Shown in pieces: positions 1 to 7,500 of a stretch of 64,000 bases of DNA. The notes below the pieces were generated by a model that worked only from the letters and a program-made list of their open reading frames with translations, was not told the origin of the DNA and did not search any database. Origin of the DNA: Rhodococcus_G sp042879035 (GTDB taxonomy: Bacteria > Actinomycetota > Actinomycetes > Mycobacteriales > Mycobacteriaceae); assembly GCF_042879035.1 (NCBI RefSeq), contig NZ_JBIAOU010000002.1, forward strand, positions 372,001-436,000, given 5' to 3'. The translations under genes and the position numbers were made by a program. Within the stretch, counting starts at the first letter, position 1. Each line of letters begins with the position of its first letter.

Positions 1-270
1 GACGACACCGGCGACATCTCCATCACCATCCAGACGCCGGACGGCACGTTCACGCCGATCGACGAGTTGCCCGCCCCTCTGTGCCACGTGTGGGAGGCCG
101 TGACCGTCCGGCTCGGTGGTGAGCTGATCGAGGTGTCGGAGCGCTTGTTCCCGGTCGTACACGTGACGGGGGCGGCGCAGCAGGCCCTGGCACTGCTCGA
201 TGCGGTCGGCTGGCTGGACCGGCTCCTCGCGATGCCGTCGCCCGAGACGGCGTACGAGGTACCCGGCTGA
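1..270 (+). CDS. C-terminal part of an unrecognised protein (cut by window edge)
   Basis: An open frame runs from the first base to a TGA at 268-270, giving 89 residues of a protein whose start lies outside the window. The visible part reads as a compact alpha/beta piece containing PDGTFTPIDELPAP and a hydrophobic ALALLDAVGWLDRLLAM helix, with no signal peptide, membrane span or motif I recognise. Codon usage is normal high-GC actinobacterial coding, which is why I accept it as real. The next gene is on the opposite strand. No function is proposed. Confidence 0.6.
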   Translation, partial: DDTGDISITIQTPDGTFTPIDELPAPLCHVWEAVTVRLGGELIEVSERLFPVVHVTGAAQQALALLDAVGWLDRLLAMPSPETAYEVPG

Positions 271-386
271 CGCGCCCTGCACGCATTGCCGACGCCGAGA
301 CCGACCGCCGGGAAATGCTCATCGTTGTGACAACAGTTCTCTGGTGTTCAAGACATAGATTTGGAGGTCGGGGTGGCGGGGCGTGG

Positions 387-719
387 TCAGTTCTCGTCAT
401 GCAGATCCGCTGACACAACGTCGAGCCGTGCCCGAAGGTCTGCGTTGTCGACCGCGAGACGGAGGTTGTCGGCCTCCAGTTGCAGGATCCGCGCGATGCC
501 GGCCAGGTTGACGCCGGCTTCGACCAGTTCGCCGATGCGCTGCAGAAGGACCAGGTCGTCGTCGCTGTAGCGGCGCGTTCCCCCGCCCGTTCTGGCCGGG
601 GTGAGCAGGCCCCGACGCTCGTAGAGGCGCAGCGTCTGAGGTTCGATTCCGGACAGCTCGGACGCCACCGAGATGCCGTACACCCCCAGCCGTGAGCGGG
701 CGGTCGGGTCCGTTGCCAT
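387..719 (-). CDS. MerR-family heat-shock repressor, HspR-like
   Basis: This 110-residue protein is a MerR-type DNA-binding regulator closest in pattern to HspR, the repressor of chaperone genes in actinobacteria. Residues 13-80 hold the winged-helix domain: YGISVASELSGIEPQTLR, then LYERRGLLTPAR, a GGTRRYS wing, and VNLAGIARILQLE. A short coiled-coil tail (LRLAVDNADLRARLD) follows, and there is no effector domain, as expected for HspR. The ATG start has an AAGGAAA ribosome site just upstream. It is divergent from the small Hsp20 remnant at 846, and the inverted repeat between them is the likely operator. HspR itself is normally in the dnaK operon, so this is probably a paralogue dedicated to the small heat-shock gene. 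Confidence 0.8.
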   Translation of the reverse strand: MATDPTARSRLGVYGISVASELSGIEPQTLRLYERRGLLTPARTGGGTRRYSDDDLVLLQRIGELVEAGVNLAGIARILQLEADNLRLAVDNADLRARLDVVSADLHDEN

Positions 720-771
720 GATTTCCTTCGTGCCGGAAGTGATGCCTCTTGAATCATGCTAGCGACGATGG

Positions 772-789
772 CACCATAAATCTATGGTG
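772..789. promoter_or_regulatory. Inverted repeat, probable operator between HspR-like gene and hsp20 remnant
   Basis: CACCATA and TATGGTG form a perfect 7-bp inverted repeat with a 4-nt spacer, in the 126-bp divergent promoter region. A lone CTTGAAT half-site, similar to half of a HAIR element, lies at 748-754. The dyad is the better operator candidate for the adjacent MerR-type regulator because MerR proteins bind short-spaced dyads. This is inferred from position and symmetry only. Confidence 0.45.
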
Positions 790-845
790 GTTGAGATAGA
801 TAACCGTCAGAACCAAGCGAAGTTAAGTATCCGGAGGTGACAGCG

Positions 846-971
846 ATGTTGATGCGTACCGATCCCTTCCGTGACTTCGACCGACTGGCACGACAGGTGC
901 TCGGGACGATGGCGCAGCCGGCGGTGATCGCGGTGTCCAATTCGGGTGAGAGCAAGGCCGTCGAGGCCTGA
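846..971 (+). pseudogene. Small heat-shock protein (Hsp20) gene with large in-frame internal deletion
   Basis: A 41-codon frame with a good ribosome site (GGAGG at 833-837, 8 nt from ATG) encodes an N-terminus, MLMRTDPFRDFDRLARQVLG, that matches the start of actinobacterial Hsp20 proteins of about 140 residues. After residue 26 it runs directly into VIAVSNSGESKAVEA, which resembles the family's C-terminal tail. The whole alpha-crystallin domain of roughly 100 residues is missing, yet frame, promoter region and terminator (984-1014) are intact. I read it as an in-frame internal deletion. A genuine 41-residue peptide is possible but less likely. The divergent HspR-like regulator is complete. 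Confidence 0.65.
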
Positions 972-983
972 CCCGGCGCCGCT

Positions 984-1014
984 CCACCGTCCAGAGCCCG
1001 GCTCTGGACGGTGG
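984..1014 (+). terminator. Rho-independent-type hairpin after hsp20 remnant
   Basis: A 13-bp perfect stem (arms 984-996 and 1002-1014) with a 5-nt loop lies 12 bp after the stop codon of the hsp20 remnant. It is followed by a TCTCTCC pyrimidine run rather than a clean T-tract, as is common in high-GC actinobacteria. Confidence 0.75.
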
Positions 1015-1181
1015 TCTCTCCCGAACAGTCCTCTCCGCCGGGTGCGGGGAGCGGAGTTCGACGTTCTACAGGGAAATGCCCTGCGATTTCACGATTCACC
1101 GCGGATGCGACACGGCGTTGCCGGAAGTCGAGTCCCCGTGCGTCTCGCCGGCCGCGTCGCGTCGAGGAAGGGAGGCCACTC

Positions 1182-1634
1182 ATGCCCGTGACACTTCGGT
1201 ACCTCGACCCGGGCATCGGGCCCGGATCATGCACAGCGCCCTCGGCCGGGACCGTGGTCGCCGCGGTCACGGGGGACATCGACGAGCCGGCCGCGTACCG
1301 ATTCGCCACCGAGATCCGTACCGCCGTCGACGCCACACCGCAGACGTTGATCGTCGACCTGACGGGCGTCGACTTTCTCGGACTCGCCGGAGCACAACTC
1401 CTTGCCGTCGAGCAGATGTACGCCGAAGGGCGGGACGTCGTCATGCTGCTGGTGCCGGGTGGGCGGGCGGTCGTGCGGCCCCTTCTGGTGACCGGTCTGC
1501 TCGATCACTTCGAGTGCCACCGCACCGTGGAGGAGGCCGTCGAGGCGCGGCGGTCGGAGTTGGCCGCGCACACGGGTCTCGAGTGGCCGGTCACGAACCC
1601 GCCGCGCACGCGGGGTGGTCCGGACCGCGGGTGA
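1182..1634 (+). CDS. STAS-domain protein (anti-anti-sigma-like) lacking the usual phosphoserine
   Basis: This 150-residue protein has one STAS domain at about residues 20-125. VVAAVTGDIDEPAAYRF matches the first strands, and LIVDLTGVDFLGLAG matches the central strand and loop. STAS proteins of the SpoIIAA/RsbV type bind anti-sigma kinases and are controlled by phosphorylation of a serine in a D-S-(S/A)-G motif. Here that position reads F-L-G-L-A-G, with no Ser or Thr, so classical phosphorylation control seems absent. The start is the ATG preceded by GGAAGGGAGG (1166-1175); upstream in-frame starts have no ribosome site. The 3' end lies inside a 44-bp tandem duplication. No sigma factor or anti-sigma kinase gene is adjacent. 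Confidence 0.75.
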   Translation: MPVTLRYLDPGIGPGSCTAPSAGTVVAAVTGDIDEPAAYRFATEIRTAVDATPQTLIVDLTGVDFLGLAGAQLLAVEQMYAEGRDVVMLLVPGGRAVVRPLLVTGLLDHFECHRTVEEAVEARRSELAAHTGLEWPVTNPPRTRGGPDRG

Positions 1635-1702
1635 GGCGCCGGTGTCGTTGGTCCCGGTGTGGTCCGGACCGCGGGTGAGGCGCCGGTGTCGTTGGTCCCG
1701 GT
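1615..1702 (+). repeat. 44-bp perfect tandem duplication at the 3' end of the STAS gene
   Basis: Two identical 44-bp units (1615-1658 and 1659-1702) are followed by a partial third copy (about 1703-1720). The first unit contains the STAS stop codon, so the duplication only lengthens the intergenic region before the convergent DoxX gene. It looks like recent replication slippage. Confidence 0.9.
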
Positions 1703-1723
1703 GTGGCGGTGAGGCGCCGGAAC

Positions 1724-2659
1724 TCAGTGGTGGAGCTCGACGGCGCGTTCCCGGGCGGACTCGATCGCACGCTGCGCCTGCCGACGCGCGCGACGTCCGA
1801 ACACCTCGGCCTGTCCTCCGGCTGTCGCGGCCCATTCGCCGCCCCGCTCCCGGGCGATCTCGGCCAGTTCCCCGCCGCGTTCGCGGGCGATCTCCGCCAG
1901 TTCCCCGCCGCGCCCGCGGGCGAGCTCCGCGAGTTCCCCGCCGCGCTCGCGGACCAGCTCGGCGAGCTCGCCCCCACGGGTGCGAGCGAGTTCGGCGAGT
2001 TCGGTGCCGTGTTCGCGGGCCAGGTCGGCCCATTCGCCGCCCCGTTCGCGGGCGACCTCGAGGGCCTCGCTGCCGCGCTCCCGGGCAACCCCGAGGGCCT
2101 CGCTGCCGAGTACTCCGGCATGCTCGGCCGCCTCCTGCGCGCGGTCGGACACGGCGGCGAGCGCAGGATGCCCGGAGTCGTTCGCGAACACCTCCGTCAC
2201 CCGGTCCTGCGCGTGCCGGACGGCCCGCCGGCCCCGCCATCCGAGCGACGGCTTGCCCTCGGTGTCGACGGCCGCGATCAGGAGGGCGCCGAGCAGTGAC
2301 AGGTTCTTGAAGAACTGGATCCGTTGCGCAGACCGCTCGGCGGGGTCCTCGACGTTCCAGAACGAGTGGCTCACCACGGTCGTCGGGGCGAGGCTGGCGG
2401 CCAGAGTCAGCGACGCGAGCCGGGGCGCCTTCCCCACCGCGAGCAGTGCACCCGCGCCCACCTGCACCGCCGCATTGATCTTGACCAGCGTTTCCGGATC
2501 CGTGGGAATCTTGTCCCGGACCGAGGCGGGCAGCTTGGTTGCGGCCTGCTCGACGGCGCTCGCGGCGGGCACCTTGGCGGCCGGGTTGCGCAACGAGTCG
2601 ATACCACCGGCGATGAAGACGGTGGAGAGCAGCGGACGGGCGATACGGCGAACGATCAT
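1724..2659 (-). CDS. DoxX-family membrane protein with C-terminal 11-residue repeats
   Basis: The 311-residue protein starts at the ATG preceded by GGGAGGCC. Residues 1-140 form a DoxX-type domain: MIVRRIARPLLSTVFIAGG at the N-terminus, then hydrophobic helices near residues 63-75, 80-97 and 119-131. After residue 184 the protein becomes a regular series of 11-residue units of the form G-G-E-L-A-E-L/I-A-R-E-R, eight complete copies (185-272) plus a partial ninth, ending in a basic tail (RRARRQAQRAIESARERA). Hendecad repeats of this charge pattern are expected to form a long amphipathic helix at a membrane surface or a coiled coil. DoxX proteins are linked to redox and oxidative-stress membrane complexes. 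The function of this fusion is unknown. It is divergent from the universal stress gene and may share its DevR-type box. Confidence 0.75.
   Translation of the reverse strand: MIVRRIARPLLSTVFIAGGIDSLRNPAAKVPAASAVEQAATKLPASVRDKIPTDPETLVKINAAVQVGAGALLAVGKAPRLASLTLAASLAPTTVVSHSFWNVEDPAERSAQRIQFFKNLSLLGALLIAAVDTEGKPSLGWRGRRAVRHAQDRVTEVFANDSGHPALAAVSDRAQEAAEHAGVLGSEALGVARERGSEALEVARERGGEWADLAREHGTELAELARTRGGELAELVRERGGELAELARGRGGELAEIARERGGELAEIARERGGEWAATAGGQAEVFGRRARRQAQRAIESARERAVELHH
1820..2107 (-). repeat. 33-bp tandem coding repeats (hendecad units) in the DoxX protein
   Basis: About 8.7 imperfect 33-bp units encode the 11-residue repeats of the DoxX protein. The units are in frame, most similar in the middle (residues 229-272) and diverge toward both ends, as expected for expansion by slippage. 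Confidence 0.85.
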
Positions 2660-2768
2660 CACGGCCTCCCAATTCGGTTCCCTGCGACCGTAACGACAAA
2701 TACCCCCGAGTTCATTCGGCAAACCCTCGTCGGCGTGTCCCGCGCCGGACCCCCGGCCTCCTCTGCCC

Positions 2769-2787
2769 GGTGACCTTCGGCCCTACC
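2769..2787 (+). promoter_or_regulatory. DevR/DosR-type box upstream of the universal stress protein gene
   Basis: GGTGACCTTCGGCCCTACC matches the motif shared by at least five other sites in this island and resembles the mycobacterial DosR box family (GGGAC...GTCCC/GGCCCT). It lies 58 bp before the GTG start of the usp gene and 110 bp before the divergent DoxX gene, so it could serve both. Confidence 0.7.
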
Positions 2788-2844
2788 GAATCCGGGCCGT
2801 CGGCGGGAGGCTGGGACCATCAGCCCGTCGTGGAGGTGTTCGCC

Positions 2845-3759
2845 GTGGACGAGACGAGCCAGGACGCGCCGGTCGTCGTCGGCGTCGACGGGTCGACCTC
2901 CGCGTATGCGGCCGTTGCCTGGGCCGCCCGCGAGGCTCAGCTCCACCGATGTGCACTGAGGATCGTCTCCGCGGTCGGCGCGCTCGGTCCGTACGACGAA
3001 ATCAGCCTGCCGCCGGACTATTTCGTGAAGCGAGATGAGGTGATTCGCGGGCACCTCGACGAAGCGTCGGCGATCGCGCGGACCACGTACCCCGACGCCG
3101 CGCACGCCGAGATCACCACCGCGATCCTGGAGGGCGGCGAGCGGCAGGCACTGATCGAGGCTTCGAAGAGCGCCCGGATGGTTGTGGTCGGCAGCCGAGG
3201 TCTCGGACAGATGACGGCGGTCCTGGCGGGTTCCGTCGCCACGGCGCTCGGTGCCCACGCGCACAGTCCCGTCGTCGTCATACGTGGACACGCCGGACAG
3301 ACCTCCGACACCGGATCCGTCGTCGTGGGTGTGGACGGCACCGACAACAGCCGACCGGCACTCGCAACGGCCTTCGAGGAAGCGGCGCTGCGCGGGGTCG
3401 GTGTCGTCGCGGTCCACACCTGGTCGCAGTTCTCGCAATCCTCGGTTTTCGTCGACCAACTCGGATTGTCCTCCGACGCATCCGGAGTCGCGGAGCAAGC
3501 GGTTCTCGCCGAGAGTCTCGCCGGGTGGTCGGAGTGCTACCCGCAGACCCGCGTCGATCGAGTGGTCGCGCAGGGCAAGCCGGCCAGGGAACTGCAGGAA
3601 CGCTCGGCGGATGCCGAACTGCTGGTGGTCGGCAGCCGGGGCAGGGGAGGTCTCGCGGGCATGTTGCTCGGCTCGACCAGTGCCGAACTGCTGCACACGG
3701 CGACCTGCCCACTCATGATCGTCCGATCCGGCCCTGCCGGTTCGCCGGACGGGAGTTGA
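2845..3759 (+). CDS. Universal stress protein, tandem UspA domains
   Basis: A 304-residue protein of two UspA domains, the size usual for DosR-regulon Usp proteins such as Rv1996 and Rv2623. Domain 1 begins VVVGVDGSTSAYAAVAWA and ends with the nucleotide-binding loop VVGSRGLGQMTAVLAGSVA. Domain 2 begins VVVGVDGTDNSRPAL and ends VVGSRGRGGLAGMLLGSTS, with the G-2x-G-9x-G-S/T ATP-binding pattern in both. I chose the GTG at 2845 because GGAGGT (2832-2837) lies 7 nt upstream. A start at 2770 would place the DevR box inside the gene. Usp proteins of this class bind ATP and slow growth during hypoxia. The HAD hydrolase follows after 7 bp, so the two are probably co-transcribed. Confidence 0.9.
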   Translation: MDETSQDAPVVVGVDGSTSAYAAVAWAAREAQLHRCALRIVSAVGALGPYDEISLPPDYFVKRDEVIRGHLDEASAIARTTYPDAAHAEITTAILEGGERQALIEASKSARMVVVGSRGLGQMTAVLAGSVATALGAHAHSPVVVIRGHAGQTSDTGSVVVGVDGTDNSRPALATAFEEAALRGVGVVAVHTWSQFSQSSVFVDQLGLSSDASGVAEQAVLAESLAGWSECYPQTRVDRVVAQGKPARELQERSADAELLVVGSRGRGGLAGMLLGSTSAELLHTATCPLMIVRSGPAGSPDGS

Positions 3760-3766
3760 CGAGACG

Positions 3767-4537
3767 ATGTCGGCACACGTGCCCCGGCCCCCGTCTCTGG
3801 TCGCGGTGTGCGGTCGAGCGGTGCGTGCGGTGATCTTCGACCTCGACGGGGTGATCACCGACACCGCTGTCCTCCACCGCCGCGCGTGGACCGCGGTCTT
3901 CGACGAGTTCCTCGCTCGATACGACCCGACGCAGCAGCACTTCACCGAGCAGGACTACCTGACCTACGTCGACGGGAAGACCCGGACCGACGGAACCCGG
4001 TCCTTCCTGTCGGCACGCTCGATCAGCCTCGACGAATCGTCCACCAGCGACGACCGTGACACCGTCGCCGGGCTCGCCGAGCGCAAGGACCGGATGTTCC
4101 GCGACCTCCTCGCCGCGGAGGGGCCCCATCCGATCGCGCCGTCCGTCGGTCTCATCCGCCGGCTGCGTCACGGACGGATTCCGGTCGCGGTGGTGAGCGC
4201 CAGTCGTCATGCGGCAGAGGTACTCTCCGCCGCAGGTCTCGCCGACGCCGTCGACGTCCGGGTGGACGGACTGGAGGCGGCCCGACTGAGGCTTCCGGGG
4301 AAACCGGATCCCGCGCTGTTCCTCGAAGCGGCCCGGAGATTGGGGGTAGCGCCGACGGACGCGGCCGTGGTCGAGGATGCCGAATCGGGTGTCCAGGCCG
4401 CTCGGCACGGCGGTTTCGGGTTGGTCGTCGGCATCGCCCCGCCGCTGCGCGCGACGGCGCTCGTGCGCAGCGGCGCCGATGTCGTCGTGCCTGGCGTCGA
4501 CGCACTGGACTGGGAGACATGCCCTAACCGAGAGTGA
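3767..4537 (+). CDS. HAD-superfamily hydrolase, beta-phosphoglucomutase-like
   Basis: A 256-residue subclass I HAD enzyme. Motif I is VIFDLDGVITDT with the nucleophile Asp25 and acid/base Asp27, the four-helix cap spans about residues 35-120, motif II is VVSASRHA, motif III Lys is in LPGKPDP, and motif IV is VVEDAESG. This fits the beta-phosphoglucomutase family, which converts beta-glucose-1-phosphate to glucose-6-phosphate. Beta-glucose-1-phosphate is what GH65 trehalose or kojibiose phosphorylases release, and a GH65 fusion lies directly downstream on the other strand, so the two probably form a disaccharide-phosphorolysis route. The 3' ends overlap by 14 bp. In the M. tuberculosis protein Rv2006 I recall a related HAD module being fused to the phosphatase-GH65 polypeptide; here it is free. 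Confidence 0.85.
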   Translation: MSAHVPRPPSLVAVCGRAVRAVIFDLDGVITDTAVLHRRAWTAVFDEFLARYDPTQQHFTEQDYLTYVDGKTRTDGTRSFLSARSISLDESSTSDDRDTVAGLAERKDRMFRDLLAAEGPHPIAPSVGLIRRLRHGRIPVAVVSASRHAAEVLSAAGLADAVDVRVDGLEAARLRLPGKPDPALFLEAARRLGVAPTDAAVVEDAESGVQAARHGGFGLVVGIAPPLRATALVRSGADVVVPGVDALDWETCPNRE

Positions 4538-7500
4538 CGGTGCCGCCGGGCAACAGCCACGCGGTCCGGCCGCGGCACTCGATCTCGATCGGCCGTCGAT
4601 CGCCGGTGGCCGCGCTCACCTGCACTTCGCGGCCGGTGATCGTCAACCACAATCGGTGCCCGCGGTACGAGATCGGAAACTCCAGGGCGCCCAGGCTTTC
4701 CGGCCAGTACGGCCCGAATGTCAATCGGTCGCCGCGGGTTTCCAGACCGGTGAAGCACCGCTGCACCAGGTCGATGCTTCCCGCCATCGCGGCGAGGTGG
4801 ATTCCCTCGGCGGTGGTGCCGCCCTGGATGTCGGTGATGTCGGAGGCGAGCACCCTCTCGAAGTACTCCATCGCCCTGTCGCGGTTGGCGCGGGCGAGCA
4901 CCCACGAGTGCACGACTGCGCTGAGCGTCGACCCTTCCGACGTGCGCGCGATGTAGTAGTCGATGGTGCGGGGAATCGCTTCGGGCTCGAGCCGGTAGCC
5001 GAGACGGCCGAACAGGTCCCGCAGTTCGTCAGCGGACAGCAGGTAGAAGAGCATGAGCACGTCCGCCTGTTTGGAGGCCCGGTAGCGGTTGACGTCGTCG
5101 CCCTCCGCCTCGAGAATGCGGTCCAGTCGCCGGATGTCCGGGTACCGGTCCCGGTAGCCGTCCCAGTCCAGTTCGGCCAGGTCGGCGTATCCCTCGAACT
5201 GGCTGATCACGTCGTCGTGGAACGGCACGAACATGCGTCGGCCGATGTCGAGCCAGCGGGCGATCTCCCCGGCCCCCAGGTGGAGCCCGTCCACCAGTTC
5301 GGTCCGGTTCGCGGGGGAGAGCGTGTCCAGGGCGTCCAGCGCCCGCCGGATCACCCACACCGCCATGACATTGGTGTACGCATTGTTCGTGACACCGTCG
5401 AACGGCGCGTCCGGATACCCGGTGTGGAACTCGTCCGGGCCCACCACACCCGTGATGACGAACCGGGAGCGATCCCGGTCGTACGAGGCCAGACTCGTGA
5501 AGAAGCGAGCGATCTCCACCAGCAACTCCGCTCCGTGGTCGGCGAGGAATTCGACGTCACCGGTGACCTGGTAGTACTGCCAGACGTTGTACGCGATCGC
5601 GATCCCGATGTGGTGCTGCCGCCAGCTGACGTCCGGAAGCCACCGTCCGGAAAGGGGATTGAGGTGCAGTTGCTGGCTTTCTTCACGGCCGTCGCTGCCC
5701 GACTGCCACGGGAACATCGCGCCGTCGTGCCCGGCGGTGCGGGCGGCGCGGCGGGCCTCCGGCAACCGCCGGTACCGGTAGCGCAGCAGGGCCCGCGTCA
5801 ACGACGGCACCCGCAGGTTCAACACCGGCAGGACGAAGAGTTCGTCCCAGAAGACATGGCCGCGATAGGCCTCTCCGTGCAGCCCGCGCGCCGGCACCCC
5901 CACATCCAGGTCGGCCGTGGTCGGGGACACCGTCTGTAACAGATGCAGCAGGTGGAACCGCAGGATCCGAGACGCCACCAGGTGGTCGGCGAGGTGGATG
6001 CCGACCCGATCCCACAGTTGTTCCCAGGCCAGCGCGTGCCCGGCGAGGAGGTCGTCGAACCCTCCCAGCCCGGCCACCCGGCGTACCGCCGCGTCGGCGG
6101 GGTCGGACACCGCGTGGTCGCGTCCGGTGAACAGGGCCACCGTCTTCTCCACCGTGACGGACTGCCCCCGTTCGACGTCGACGCAGATGTCGTGGCCCAC
6201 GAGACCGGCGGAGTCGAACCACCGCCGCCTGCCCTCCTCCGGGGCGTGATCGCGTCGCACCACCGTGCGCGCGGCCGTCGCGATCGGGACGCGCGACTGG
6301 CTGGTCTGCACGGTCAACAGGACCGAATCCGGCGCGGGCTCGCCGGCGTGCAGTCGTTCGAGGTGGTCACTGGCGAGGTCGCGATACCGATCGACGAGGG
6401 TGTTGCGCACCGAACCGTCGAGTGCCGAACGGAATTCGACCGTGCCGGACCAGTCTTCGGCCACCAGCGTCGTCGCGAGTGCGGCCACGTGCGGCTGGTC
6501 CATCGCGACGAACCGCCGCTGCACGACGCTCGTCGTCCGTCCGTCCCCGTCCCGATACCGGAACCGGCGTGTGAGAACGGCGTGCCGTAGGTCGAGCGTC
6601 TGCCGGTACGCGAGCAGGTCGGCGTCGTCGACGTCGAACCACCGCCCGCCGTCGACGCGGAACGTCGTCGTCAACCAGTTCGGCGCGTTCACCAGGCTCT
6701 CGTTCGAGATGGCCACACCCGCCCGCTCCTCGTGCAGGCGGTTGTAGAGGCCTGCCACGTAGGTGCCCGGGTAGTGGCCGGGGCCCGCCGCGGCCTCGGG
6801 TGCGCAACCGCGGCTGGCGAAGTACCCGTTGCCCACCGTGCAGAGCGCTTCGCGCAGCCGCTCACTGCCGGGGTCGTACCCGTCGAATTCGACGATCCAG
6901 CCGTCGCCCCGGGACGTGCCGCTCGGATCCCGGTCCGCGACATCGGCGAGGCGCTCCAACAGTTCTCGCACCCCGTCCGGCCCGTCGACGGCGAACCGGG
7001 CGCCGGACCGCCGATCCTCGGACTCGGGACTGCGCACCACGATCCCCGCACCGCCGGGCGTGACCGCGTCGAAGCCGTCCTCGTCGGTGAGGTCGTCCCC
7101 GACGAAGAGCGGGAGCGTCGGTGGTGAATCGGCGAAGTGCTCGAGCAGCCACCGCGCCGCCCGGCCCTTGTCCCAGGCGACGGCGGGGCGCAGTTCCAGC
7201 ACCTTGCGGCCGGCCACGACGCGCAGGGTGGGCTCCGGGGCGGCCACGTCGTGCACTGCGGCCGCCACCTCGTCCACCCGCTCGGCGGCGACGGTGCGCA
7301 GGTGCACCGTCACGGTGAACCGCTTGCGTTCGACACGGGCCCCCGTGACGTGCCGCAGCCGCTCGCCGAGTCGCCGCGCGGTCCGTTCGAGCGCCGGAAT
7401 CGACGCTGCCGCATCGGGATTCTCGTACCGTTGGCCCGCGGGTCCGGACAGCTCGAACCCGTGGTTGCCGCCGTACCAGATGCCGGGCACCCCGACCCGC

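Noticed and set aside
1820..2107. Regular 33-bp repeats considered as a CRISPR-like or minisatellite array
   Set aside because: There are no spacers, and the units are in frame and encode a conserved amphipathic pattern within one protein.
2770..2844. An earlier GTG start for the universal stress protein at 2770
   Set aside because: It lies inside the DevR-type box and lacks a ribosome site, whereas GTG 2845 has GGAGGT at correct spacing and gives the family's usual N-terminus.
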